DNA of 64,000 nt from Andrena cerasifolii (Eukaryota > Arthropoda > Insecta > Hymenoptera > Andrenidae). The stretch is taken from contig NC_135118.1 of assembly GCF_050908995.1 (NCBI RefSeq), forward strand, positions 5,394,001 to 5,458,000, written 5' to 3'. The position numbers and the translations under genes were made by a program. Each line of letters starts with the position of its first letter. Positions within the stretch are counted from its first letter, which is position 1. The notes under the pieces are model-generated. The model did not search any database. It was not told the origin of the DNA and worked only from the letters and a program-made list of their open reading frames with translations. This document shows positions 35,610-46,601 of the stretch, one piece after another.

Positions 35610-35639
35610 TTATTGCGATCTAATGTTATTAATAATATA

Positions 35640-35805
35640 ACGTATAACGTAACAAAGTTATCTATTTGACAGTCGATTATTGGATATCTAACCGCAAACG
35701 TTGAAACAATTGAGTACCTAAAATCTCGATCTCGAATGCGACTTTATATGTTCATGCGTATAGGTGCCAATGTAACCCCGGCATGTGCCAATGTAACCCC
35801 TGCTG
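35640..35805. other. Spacer between the relic and repeat F
   Basis: It contains repeated GTGCCAATGTAACCCC words (35763-35805). No gene. Confidence 0.5.
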
Positions 35806-35809
35806 CCAA

Positions 35810-36200
35810 TGTTCCCCCATTTTACGGTACTTGGCATGGCCAGGCAAGATCAAGGTGCCGATGAATAAGAATTATTTAAAAACCGGAAACTAATGAAAGT
35901 GTTCTCAATGTGTCAAAGTTTTATTTAAATTGATGAATAATAATTAGCTGTACGCCTGCCAAAGGCAAGGTATTGGTGTCGATGAATGATCTTAGAATAA
36001 CCTAAAAACCCAAAGTAACGAAAGTGTACTCATATACTGTCAGAGTTTTAAATTGGCAAATTATGCGAAAGCCTGCGAGAGGGGTCAGGTATGTGTATTG
36101 ACGATCTGAGAATACCTTGCCTGGCCACGCCAAGTGTTTGACTTCCAGGCCGCGGACATCTAGGCAAATGTCTAGATGTTACATTTTATCTTCGCGTTAT
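35810..36200. mobile_element. TIR element family F, copy 1
   Basis: CTTGGCATGGCCAGGCAAG (35831) is mirrored by CTTGCCTGGCCACGCCAAG (about 36116). The interior is two tandem units of about 115 bp (GAAAGTGTACTC, GAGTTTTAAA, TCGATGAATGATCTTAGAAT). The right edge carries the small palindrome ACATCTAG...CTAGATGT (36156-36180). A related copy lies at 62450-62810 in the other orientation for that edge. Confidence 0.65.
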
Positions 36201-37377
36201 TAATGAAGTATACTAGAAAGCGGAATATACATGTATTAAAAATACAGGGCGAGCTGTACAAAGCTTTCCCGGCAGAAGTGATCCCTCGGAAAGACCTGAG
36301 CAAGTTTAAACGGTATTTCAGCAGGCCCTGCACTACACAAAGTGTTAACACAATTTCCATATAATCAGTCTGCTTCGAGCTCGCTACACCTGTCGCCCGT
36401 AATTAAAGGGAGAAAAAGACGAGCACGGTATCAGTCGCATAATTGTCTCGGATCTCCATTAAGTACATCAGCTCGCTTTTAAGATCCCCAGGCAACCGTG
36501 TCTTTCTACCGCGGCGCGCGCTTCAGAAAGTCGTTAAAATAGTATTAAAAGTGGACTTACTATTCTTTCCTCGCACGGAGGGAAGTTTATTACGCTTCTC
36601 TCATCCTGCGAATCCAGCGCGCAGCATCGCGAGATTCTCCAGCCGCTATATACGTTTCTTTGTAAAGTACTCCGACTCATTAAAGGATTCTTCATTTCTG
36701 CGCCGCATCGCGTCCCCTTTGTTCCCGCGGTCTATTATGCCGCTGGATTATATAATCAGATATTATCTTATTCCCACTACCCCCGCGCAATTCGGCCATG
36801 CAAATTGCAACTTCGTTACTCCCATTTTTCACCAAACAGAGCTCCTTTTACTTGGAGTCACGGTTTCGACGGAATTCGTCTGTTCGCGAATTAACGCACG
36901 ATGGCTGCTCCGTATTATCAGGTTGCGAAAAGTTTCGCGGCTTGCTTCGGAAGCCAGACAATGGACGGCATTGCGAAGCGGAAATCAGTTATCTCAAACA
37001 AGAAGATAAGGAAATAAAGCTTCCAAACTGTTTTTTGCTCTCGGATTTTTTTTATCTAATCTCTTCATCAATACTGAGATATCACCGCTGCATAATTTTG
37101 CTATTTATATCAATGTTTTGACGCGGTATGATTTTGTTACAAAATGCCCACGGAATGAAGAAACGGATCTTTTTATATTTCTAGGTTATGTACTCTTGAA
37201 TTGTGGGTTACCCTTAGATCAAGCAAATTAAAAAATTTATTGAAGTAATATCAGTTAATACGCACATAAACGCATTAAGAAATACTTTTGGAAGTGTAGC
37301 AGTGAATGGATTAAAACACTTTTCTAAATCGACTGGCTTATAGTGTAACGAAGTGGAGGATGCTAATCGTGAGATGC
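36201..37377. other. Spacer with a 188-codon frame
   Basis: The frame 36443-37009 begins with TTG, its first methionine comes only near 36735, and it has no motif, so I regard it as chance. A second frame at 36798-37121 overlaps it. No repeats were recognised. Confidence 0.35.
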
Positions 37378-37672
37378 TATTGGGTTGGCAACTAAGTGAT
37401 TGCGGATTTTGTCGATAGATGGCGTTAGCACGTTTTGTTGTTTTGTCACGTGTTCAAAGCATGGACCTAAGAATTAAGGGCCTAACCCAGACCCTTTCGT
37501 TTCCTCTAGCAGCTAGAGTCTAGCTCATTGTGCGGTTCTCCCACTCTCGTCCGCAGGCTTCCAAGAAATGGTGGGGATAGTCGCCGGACTCTCAACGGGC
37601 GGAAAAAACGGACTCATAACGGGCGATTACTGTAATTCTCTTCTTAAATAATTTCTTCTTTCACCTTAAGGG

Positions 37673-38611
37673 GTTAGCTACCTTCAGGAGGTAGAAAAAG
37701 AATCAATTCTTTGGGAATTTATTTCAGAATGTACATGCGTATATTTATGCGATGGTTTTTGTATTCAGATGAGGGACACTTTAACAGGTTATTATATATT
37801 ATGTTTTGGTATAAAAATATTTACTTATTGCAAAATTACAGCTGATTTCCCGGAAGCTGCTTTTACACCGGTGACCACGATTTCCCCAAAACCGCTTCAG
37901 TAAACCTTTCTGAATTGTTTTAGGTTTCTTCTAGACCAGGAGTGTCCAACTTCCCCACTCCGAGAGCCGCACGAATCGGGCCCCGGGTCAGCCGGTTCCC
38001 CCACTTATTTTTCCCCAGGCGTTGCACGAGACCCGGCAGAGAGAGAGTGCGGCACTCGGAGGAGAAATTTATCAGAGTGAAGTGGGTGTGGAGGGGGCAG
38101 TTCTCCTACGGCTCTACGGAGCAGGCGAAGAGGAGAAGGAGCCACTGCGGCTCGCGAGCCGCTAGTTCGACACCCCTGTTCTAGACATTCAAATCCAGTC
38201 TTTAATCGAAGCATTTGTTTTTCCAATGCATAGTTTTTATTTTATGCATGAAAAATGAGTATTTCTAGCTAAAAATAAGCGTTTTCATCCATAAAATAAA
38301 AACTATGCATTGGAAAAACAAATGCTTCGATTAAAGACTAGATTTGAATGTCTAGAAGAAACCTACAAAATTTCAGAAATATTGGTGAAGCGATTTTGGA
38401 GAAATCGTGGTCACCGGTGTAAAAGCAGCTTCCGGGAAATCAGCTGTAATTTTGCAATAAGTTAAAATTTTTATACCGAAACATAATATATAATAACCTG
38501 TTAAAGTGTCCCTCATCTGAATACAAAAACCATTGCATAAATATATGCATGTACTTTCTGAAATAAATTCCCAAAGAATCGATTCTTTTTCTACCTCCTG
38601 ACGGTAGCTAA
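37673..38611. repeat. Long hairpin with 330-bp arms (nested)
   Basis: The left arm 37673-38247 (less the hAT insert) and the right arm 38289-38611 are highly similar inverted copies, from GGAGGTAGAAAAAGAATC to CCAATGCATAGTTTTTATTT, with a loop of about 41 nt. Few differences are visible along the arms. Possibly a foldback transposon; if transcribed it would give long dsRNA. Confidence 0.85.
37937..38178 (-). mobile_element. hAT MITE, family C copy 2, perfect TSD (nested)
   Basis: 242 bp, with ends CAGGAGTGTCCAACTTCCC and TAGTTCGACACCCCTG. TTCTAGAC flanks it exactly (37929-37936 and 38179-38186). The opposite arm of the host hairpin carries the uninterrupted site GTCTAGAAGAAACC near 38351, proving the arm existed before insertion. 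It is in reverse orientation to 5970-6229. Confidence 0.92.
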
Positions 38612-38732
38612 AAGGTAAAAGGTCATCGACAAAAACGGAAATACCTAATTTAATAAAGTTATATATTCAAGTAAAATTTTTGAATTTTCCTTCTTATTTA
38701 AAATTCGCAATCACTCAGTTGCCAGCCCAATA

Positions 38733-41427
38733 GAAATAACATACGTAGAACGGCACTTGTCAATCTTGAGCAACCTCTATTTGTCCCCATTTCAATTTGA
38801 AGTATATCAACTTTCACTTTAAAGTGATTACCTTTTCTGACATTTAGCTGATTCACTTTGCAAACATCGATTGGAGATCCAGTTACCCACTTACATTCCA
38901 TCGCTTAAATTAATAATAGCAATATCTAGCGAGCTGATATCAGTAGATATATCCGCAGCCGCTGTCGGGAGCCTTAACAAATTCAAACATCGATCAATAA
39001 TCTCACCTAGTGAAATTCGCATTAATTTCGTGCGATCGCAACTTCCAAGTGCAACGTAGTCCCTGTTCAGCGAAATGCCCGCTGATATTTACCCCCCAAG
39101 TTACTCGGGGTAAAGTACAGTTAGCTCGCGACGGGACGTCATTGGAATCAGTTTCCAACATAGTGGTATCCCTCGACTTCGTTCGCTTGATAACGACAGC
39201 AACCGCGAAAGTGGCTTTGAATCGCCATAAATCTAGATCAAGTTCCAGCGAGTAAATACGGCATCCAGTCCCGAACGAGTCGCATGACGAGCAGCAAATT
39301 TCCGCCACATAACTCACCCGCGACTGCCTACACTCCAGGCTCTTCTCATCCTTTCAAAATGCGAACGGCGGGTCGCGAACTCTTGCTTCTTTACTTACTA
39401 TATAAAAAATTACACACTCATTGTATCACCCACTGGTCGACGTAGTAGGTACAATTGCAAGATGAGAAGAAGACCGACTACCCGCAAGCTGAAATGTCAC
39501 AGAGGCAAAGAGAATCGTCCGCTCGCTCCACCCTAACCCCTCCAAGAAATCGTCTACTTTCAGGTTCTTAGCGGCTCTCCATATCCGCAGGCTGTCGTCA
39601 TTTGTTTCGTTCGCGTTCTGCGTTACACGGCGGACTTTGTTGCAAGCAATTGGGTGGAGCTAGCGAGCGCTTCTCATCTCGCAATAGTAGGTGTTTAGGA
39701 TTTTCAAAGCTGCACGTATGCTGAAGCAGTTAGGCAACTCATTTAGGACAAAATACCGAGCATTGAATATTCAACCAACAATCACGCAATAGGTAATGTT
39801 TTATTGCTAAATATCCGAGTGGGCTAATAAATATTTCCAGCAGCGGTGAACTCTAATGTTCGAAAGGTGCTTAAGCCTCTCCTCTGTTCGTTTTGTGAGT
39901 CCCTATGAGTACCTGTACGCACTCCTTTAGCTTGGACGTTAGGGGGTAAAAACAGGACACAGTAAAGTGAACAAGAACTTGAGACTTGCCCTCTGCGCGT
40001 GGCAAGAAGAGGGGCGAGCAACAAGATAGCAATAGATCCTCGAATCCCACTAAAATACACTCTGTGACTTCCATTACATCGCTACGGCGCCTACGTAAAA
40101 TCTGTTTATAAATCATGTCGAATCCGTGCTTCGAAATAAAAAAAAAGAGAAGTGCGGGAAAAAAGGGGGCCCATCAAGCGTGCATACGATATACATACAC
40201 GTGTCGCGCAATAAAACCTGAATGCAAGCCATCCGTTTTTACAGCGGCGTGTTCCCAGAAAATGGCCATTCCAGCGCGCGGAAGGATGTGCTTGCTCAAA
40301 AATACAATATGATTTATTTCCGCGGCGTCGATCGTATTTCTACCGTGGCCAGTTCGTTTCAACGGGGAAACGACGTTTTGAACTGCACTTACTGCTCGTT
40401 TCGTCGGATCTTCCATTGTAGCCGGTAGAAATATGTGTGCAGATACCAGCCTGAGCCCCAGTCAAGTGTAAAGCCATATTTTCAAGAGCACGGGAGACTA
40501 AATGCGCCCTTGGTCACTCACTACAGAACTGCGCTTATTTAGTCGCACGCCCACAGGCTGCGGGGTCTTAAAACAGTAATGTTGAAGAAGTATGTTGAAT
40601 ACCACCTGGGGTTCATGGCTACTCAAGGATCCTGTCGACTTTACCCTTGCTACTTTTACGACATCGATGTACCTTCGCAGGACACGACACGTGACGTGCC
40701 TTGCAGAAATACAGCGACTTATTTGAGACTGACTTAACTGGTGTGTGAAGTAATGCTCATTATTCGTTAGTAGTGTTACGTGCGTAACGAATGGCCAGAT
40801 CAGGGAAAGTTTTAGTAAGCAAACCCAGATGTAGTCCCGAATGTTGGCCGTGCATTTTGGCAAACAACTAAGGCGGAGACCTCCCTTGAGCTCGACACGC
40901 TCATCTGGCGAGGGACTAGGCAGTAACCCTTGGGCACAAGAGCAGTCCTCGAAATCGTGAAGCCCAAGGATTTTCAAGGTCTACGCTGTAATGTCTTTCC
41001 GCCGATGCCAATGTCTGGACTTCGTCAGCAATGCACTTTGGAATGTGTGTATAGTTGGGCTTTCCCTCCATCTTGGCCATTCGAGGGTAGAGGGTGAAAA
41101 CCTCTCTACCCAGCATTTTAAAAGGAAGAGTTTTTCGGCGCGGAGCGTCAGTTGATAGTCTGGTCTCAAACAAGAGAGTTCACTCGTGTAATCTAATTAT
41201 TCGTGCTACCGAAGTCCCTATCCCAGTGGTAAATCACTTAATTGTCTTGACACAAAAAGAGGGACACCATTTTATTAATAAATAATTTTATAAACAGAAT
41301 CTAACTGTTGTAATTCGTAACAGTAGCAATGCACAAGCCACTAACTAGATTGGAACGCAAATTTCTGGGTTTATAGAGCGACTCAAGATAAGACTAACGG
41401 TAAGTTTCATTCGTGCCCAATCGCCCT
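38733..41427. other. Spacer, no supported gene
   Basis: Frames at 39003-39317, 39824-40116, 40174-40428 and 40498-41173 overlap each other on both strands and have no motif. Composition is more balanced than elsewhere. Single-copy intergenic or intronic DNA is likely, and weak exons could be missed. Confidence 0.35.
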
Positions 41428-41431
41428 TTAA

Positions 41432-42664
41432 CCCCTCAACGACCACCTCAGTATCTTGAACGGACCCTTCGTTTTCCACTGGCCGCCCGCCTCCGTATCT
41501 CCTACGGACCTTAAGGGGGGAGCCTGGTGTAGCGGATCGAAGAAATCGATTTTTTTTTTTTGCATAAATCAATAGTTGAACATCACGACAATATGTTCCC
41601 AAAGCCGCAAAACGAAATTCGAAAAATTAAAGCGGATATAGCCGGTTTTGCTACGGAGCGCCAGGCTACCACAAAACCTTAAATGCGTTTTTCTCGAAAC
41701 GACAGTTTCACACTTTGCGGGCAGTATTACTCCAAAAATATTCAACCAATCGACTTGGCCTTGTGCACGGATATTTGTAAACATTTTCTTCACAGAGCTA
41801 AGTTATTGGTATAATGATATTGTTTAAATAAATAACTTTTTTTACACATTTAAGGGGGGGAGTCTAGTGTAGGGGGTCGAAGAAATCGATTTTTTTTTTG
41901 CATAAATCAATAGTTGAACATCACGACAATATGTTCCCAAAGCCGCAAAACGAAATTCGAAAAATTAAAGCGGATATAGCCGATTTTGCTACGGAGCGCC
42001 AGGCTACCACAAAACTTGAAATGTGTTTTTCTCGAAACGACAGTTTTATACTTTGCGGGCAATGTAACTAAAAAAATATTCAACCAATCGACTTGGCCTT
42101 GTGCACGGATATTTGTGAACATTTTCTTCATAGTACTAAGTTATTAGTATAATGATATTGTTTAAATAAATAACTTTTTTTAGACATTTAAGGCAAAATT
42201 TCGTTGGAAACAGTGAACTTTTTATTCAAGAGGCCGCCATTTGTTCATTTTGCATCTTTTAAGTTTCAAATTACTTCATTCTGTGCGTACACTCATAAAC
42301 TAAAAGAATATTGTTCGATTTTTGGTTTCAGATGAAACCAAAAGACGCTACGTTGCCCGCAGTGCAATAATTGCGTCGCCAACGGACTGGGCATAACTTT
42401 GTTATTTGCCGCTCTTTTTTAATAATTTTTTTTTGTTATATACCTTAACCTGTTAATACAATATCCTGAAAGTTTCAGAAAGATCTATCAAATACTTTCT
42501 TTAAAAAAAATTCCCGAAAAATGCCTCGATTTTCATTTAGTTACACCAGGCTCCCCCCTTAAAGCCGTATTTCCTGTACCGACCGGGAAAACAGTGGACG
42601 CTTTCGTACCGAGGACCCGGGCCTCACGGCCAGTTTGTCGTTTCAGGGGTTGGTCGTTGAGGGA
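41432..42664. mobile_element. Outer piggyBac-type MITE, split
   Basis: CCCCTCAACGACCACC at the left is mirrored by TGGTCGTTGAGGGA at the right. TTAA lies on each side (41428-41431 and 42665-42668). Only about 190 bp belong to it; the rest is the 41515-42558 insertion. The internal words TTTTCCACTG and CAGTGGACG also mirror each other. Confidence 0.75.
41515..42558. mobile_element. Inner TTAA element with tandem duplication (nested)
   Basis: GGGGGGAGCCTGGTGTA at the left is mirrored by TACACCAGGCTCCCCCC at the right, and TTAA lies on both sides (41511-41514, 42559-42562). The interior has two tandem copies of about 340 bp (41528-41863 and 41877-42190), each with GATCGAAGAAATCGA or GGTCGAAGAAATCGA, GCCGCAAAACGAAATTCG and CAATCGACTTGGCCTTGTGC. 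The twin minus-strand 74-codon frames come from this duplication and are not convincing genes. Confidence 0.8.
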
Positions 42665-42668
42665 TTAA

Positions 42669-43440
42669 GAATCTGAAAGCTAACCTTGAAGTCAAGTAGG
42701 CACTTCCGCTTTTTTCGCGTCTAACTACTAAACTGCAAGAGACAGAAAAAAATGTTTCCAAGAAAAGTTTAATGCCGCACTAAGCTTTTGCAAAAGCTTT
42801 TTTTTCGTCAGGTATTTTTTTTTTAACCCTCATTCCCGAATTGACACAGTTTTAAAAGATGAAATGATAAGGTAAACAGTTACTTTTCGATACTTTTTAT
42901 TTACATCGATGAGTTAACATTTGCATCTTCGATTTTTCACAACTTTCGCAGAAATTAAAACGATGAACAGAACAGTATAACTTATTACGGGAAAACTGTG
43001 TCAAATTAAGGCGAGGGACGGATGTGGGTTAAACTCTTCTCAAAATTTTGATAACCCAGACCAGTCGAGCCGGTGCTGCGCGACGCAGCGTCAAATTTCG
43101 GCAATTTTTACAGGGCTAATTTTAAAATGTCCATATTTTTGAAAATTTGTCCATCAAGGTGAAGGAACTACATTATCCTTTTTCAGATTTTTAAAATCGC
43201 GCCCGATGTTAAAAACCTGCATTTGATTAAAATAATTGCACAAAAATGGTTAATTTTTTTTTTAATCTGAACTAATTTTTTCTTAAAACTTCAATGTCTT
43301 CTCTATAAGCACCGTAAAGCTCGTCTCCATTGGTTTACTACTTCCATAGCTATAATATATTGAAAAAAAAGTTAGCACTTAATTTCAAGCAGCTGTAAAA
43401 TCGACATTTTTCAAAATTTTGAAAAATCCTTTAAGGTACG
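42669..43440. other. Gene-free spacer
   Basis: AT-rich, with old-repeat texture (long T runs, AAAATTTTG phrases). No ends. Confidence 0.4.
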
Positions 43441-43532
43441 TTTAAATGTCACTAAAGATTACAACATATTCAAATTTCAGCAACCTACGAAAACTTACTC
43501 CGAAATCTGTCCGAGTTCGCATGGAAAGTCCC
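43441..43532 (+). repeat. Dispersed repeat D, copy 2
   Basis: Matches 30318-30408 in the same orientation, ending at GTCCGAGTTCGCATGGAAAG. Confidence 0.6.
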
Positions 43533-43587
43533 TGAATGAAGAAATACTTGCGAGAGTACAAATTACGAAACGTGTCTTCGACCACTT

Positions 43588-43821
43588 CCCATACAGCACA
43601 CTTCGTGGCGGCAACGTTGCAGGATGGTTGCAGTAACCTTGCAGTATTGCGTGGTTGCAGCGCAATGTGGATGTAACGTTGCTGCGACGTTGCCGCGTAA
43701 CATTGCACGGGGCGGACATAGAATTATTGCCGCATAGTTGCACCAATGTTGCGGTGCAATATTGCAATCTTGCACTGCAACCATTCTGTAACTTTGCTGC
43801 AACGAGATTGTACTGTATGGG
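43588..43821. mobile_element. TTGCAG-rich MITE with CCCATACAG ends
   Basis: CCCATACAGCACAC at the left is mirrored by TACTGTATGGG at the right. The 234-bp interior is packed with GTTGCAG, AACGTTGC and TTGCAAT words on both strands, giving three overlapping minus-strand Gln/Cys/His-rich frames that are artefacts. MITEs with this texture are widespread in arthropods; I do not assign a superfamily. Confidence 0.75.
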
Positions 43822-46078
43822 TTATTATAACTGATCTACTCGTTAGAAAGAAACACAGTTCGCTTGAATGTAATAACAATTAAATACGATTGAACGTATA
43901 AGCTTGAATTTTCTCATTTGCAGTTCCCGATCGCCCTCAGTGTTCTTAAAATCCACACCCACTTCGAATCTGAATATTCAAATTTCATAGCGCGTCGCGT
44001 CGGTCCGCTCGCACGTAATATTCCGAAACCATTCAATCTCCTTTTTCGCCCGCCAGTTTCTACACTGTAGCACAATCACTGGAATTATTTCGTCTTTTAA
44101 ATAATGCCTGTTAGCCGACACATGATCGCGGTCCCGATCACGTTTCATGAATTCCCATCGAATCCCAATGTTTTGCAGAAACATTATCGGGATGCCGAAG
44201 CGCATTTCGCCAATTAAATCGCGCATAAATTCCGCGCATTGCGATCCGGGGAATTAAATTTTGCTGGGCAAGGTGTGTCTAAATGTGGTAAAATTTGAAC
44301 GTTGCTCCCTACAGCCAGCTGAAACGCTACTTCGCCATTTGTATTCGAGTTTGATAGAGTCTCGACAAACGAAAACCGTGCGCGAAAATGCCTATAAAGA
44401 ACTCATCAAACATGAAAGCTCGATGTTACGAGCGATGTCTGCTTTGCTTGTATCGCTCGAGAAACTGCCGTGACTTTGCGCTGTAAAACTTTTATGAGCC
44501 ACTCGCACCACGATCCCTAGCAACTACGTAAAATCGGGGGCGCACGGTGGACGCGTTTTTTTTTTACATAAACATCCTTTGAAAGCCTCAAAATCTGCGA
44601 GCAACCTCAGCAGACTGTTTCATGAAACCTGCGATCGGTTGCAGTGACTTACAAGTAAAACTTGTCCCGTTTTTATTTCTTGTAGCAAGTAATAAATTTT
44701 GTGTTGAAACTTTGAATTATTTTTTCCCTCGATATCTTTTACGGTTCTGCAGATATTCACGATGTACATGAGAACTCACGATTTCGTCGAGGGGGTGTTT
44801 TTCACCCTTAGGACCGTTTCACTGACGAAGCAAACAATGTTTACTGTTGACCGATACGATGTTATTGTCAAACTCCAAGCGGATCGTATTGCTCTGCGCT
44901 TTGTCAGTCCGCGCGTGGCAGACACTTGGTCTGTCAGTCGGGGCCTAATACTTTGGGACTACGAATTTACGACCGGCGCAGTTGGAATAGGGCTCTTCGA
45001 CCGAGTCGAGATTACGCTTTTCCAGACGTTGCCAATAATAAACAGACGGCACGACGTCGCGCTGATCGGTTCGGTTTCTCCGAAACCACACTTGCCCCTT
45101 CCCAGTCACTTTTCGTCGTTCCAGCCAAATCAATTCAACCAATGAGCAATGGCGACAACGAGCAATTGCCCACCGTAAAAGACGTTGAATTTTCGCCTCG
45201 CCCTGAGTCCGCCTTTGTCTCGTAAGACGGAACATCACTTGAATCACATTTCTGCAAAGATTCACTTCTTTTTTTTTAATTTTCCGGCTGGCAAATATCA
45301 ACCTTACGGTTTTTAAAAAAATAAATAAATTTCCCTTAAGTTTTCAGGATCCGGAACACTTCATTAGGACGCTTCGAATGTTTTTTCTTATAGGGGGCGA
45401 ATTAATATTAAAGCATATCCCCCTAGCAAACAATTTGTTGCGTTGTATTTGTTGACGTGACATTAAATATCCGCAAAATCGAAATAAAAAAACGTATATT
45501 TTGTATCCAACTTCGAGAGAGAGTCCTTTGGTTTTTGGTGATTGCTAACAGAGCATGTAACAAGTTTCATCTGGAATGAGCGTCACCATTCTTTATTACT
45601 GAAATTAAAAGTTGCAGGTTATGGAAGCGTTGGTTTTTCGTTCCACTCGTTACGTTTCACTGCGCCGTTTTCCCGGGAGAGGCAGGAGTGAACTCATGCT
45701 AAACGCGGGTCCCGCGTCAACCAGATAAATTGACGCGCGATTTAACAACCCCGACCTCTTCTTCGCGCGAACAAACTTAATTATTCCGCGGTTCCCCCGG
45801 TGTCTGGGTTGAGGTTCGAATTCTGCGGCCGTGAAGAATGATACTGGTGGCTGGTCAACCACCGTCGCAGAACTCGCGCGACGCCTGTTAATTAGCGAAG
45901 TTTCGTTTCAGCCGGCTTAATTCAGCATGACGTATATGTACATACACTTCGCGACTGCTGTTTAGAAACGCCTTCTTCTCTTTTCTTTCATAAACTCTTC
46001 TGCGTTGGCCCTTTTTCCCCCCGGGAATTCCGTTATCCCTTTTTCTTTTTGGAAATACCATCCACCTGCTTACTCATT
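43822..46078. other. Spacer, several chance frames
   Basis: Frame 44762-45145 (127 codons, true ATG) overlaps frames in other phases (44926-45225, 44945-45301) and shows no domain. I could not support an exon. The DNA at 45600-45930 is GC-richer. Confidence 0.35.
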
Positions 46079-46600
46079 TTAAGTAATCCCTTTTGGAAGA
46101 AATCCCTTCTTTGCTCCGCCCCTTTTTGAGGAATCCCTTTTGAAAGAAATTCCTTCTCCTCTCCGTCCCTTTGAAGAAATCGCATTTAAAGGAAATTCCT
46201 CCCTTGCCCCTTCCGCCTTGAGGAGCCCCAGACCTAAGTCCATTTTGAATCCCTTCCTCCGCCTAGTCCTTTTTAGGGAATCTGTTTTTAAGGGAATTTC
46301 TTCTGCTTCCCTTTTTTTGAGGAACCACTTCTTTTCCGAAGGTTTACGCAGCAATTTTTCCTTCAGTCCTCCTTGTTTAAGGAGCTAGGGAAAGAACATG
46401 GTTTAAAGGATTTCTTCTTCACCTCCTCCTATTTCAAAGAAGTCTTTTTTTTAAAAAAAAATATTTCGCCTCCGATTTTAAGAACTTTCTTTTCCACTCA
46501 ATTTTTTGTGTATCCCCTTTTCAAAAGGACGCCTTATCCGTCTAACTTTTCTTCAGGAAACCCCTTCTATGCCCCTCCCCCCTTTTTAGGATTCTCTACC
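46079..46600. repeat. Degenerate pyrimidine-rich minisatellite
   Basis: Strand-asymmetric TC-rich DNA with units around TTTGAGGAATCCCTTTTGAA and GAAATTCCTTC repeating about every 55-60 bp, well diverged. The minus-strand frame 46079-46354 shows the same repeat as ISFKRDSSKRGGAKKGFLPK-like peptides, but it is repeat-derived. Confidence 0.6.
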
Positions 46601-46601
46601 T

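Larger units (their letters stand above)
37380..38730. mobile_element. Mellifera-type mariner shell, filled with other elements
   Basis: TTGGGTTGGCAACTAAGTGA at the left is mirrored by TCACTCAGTTGCCAGCCCAA at the right, and TA lies on both sides (37378-37379, 38731-38732). The left interior GATTTTGTCGATAGATGGCG is mariner-like and ends by about 37458. The right 90 bp (38640-38730) is also mariner-like. The transposase is missing and the middle is occupied by a GC-rich block and a long hairpin. Confidence 0.8.

Noticed and set aside
36443..37009. 188-codon plus-strand frame
   Set aside because: It opens with TTG, the first methionine is late, it has no motif, and another frame overlaps it.
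40498..41173. Two minus-strand frames of 159 and 85 codons
   Set aside because: They overlap each other in different phases, with no splice or family evidence.
41569..42131. Twin 74-codon frames that look like a conserved small protein
   Set aside because: Their similarity comes from the tandem duplication inside a TTAA element, not from selection.
43442..43802. Gln/Cys/His-rich minus-strand frames
   Set aside because: They arise from TTGCAG words of a MITE in three phases.
44762..45225. 127-codon ATG frame and overlapping 99-codon frame
   Set aside because: Three phases are open here at once and none has a recognisable domain; low GC-bias chance.
45795..45815. GGTTCGAATTC as a tRNA B box
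   Set aside because: No complementary T stem, A box or acceptor stem around it.
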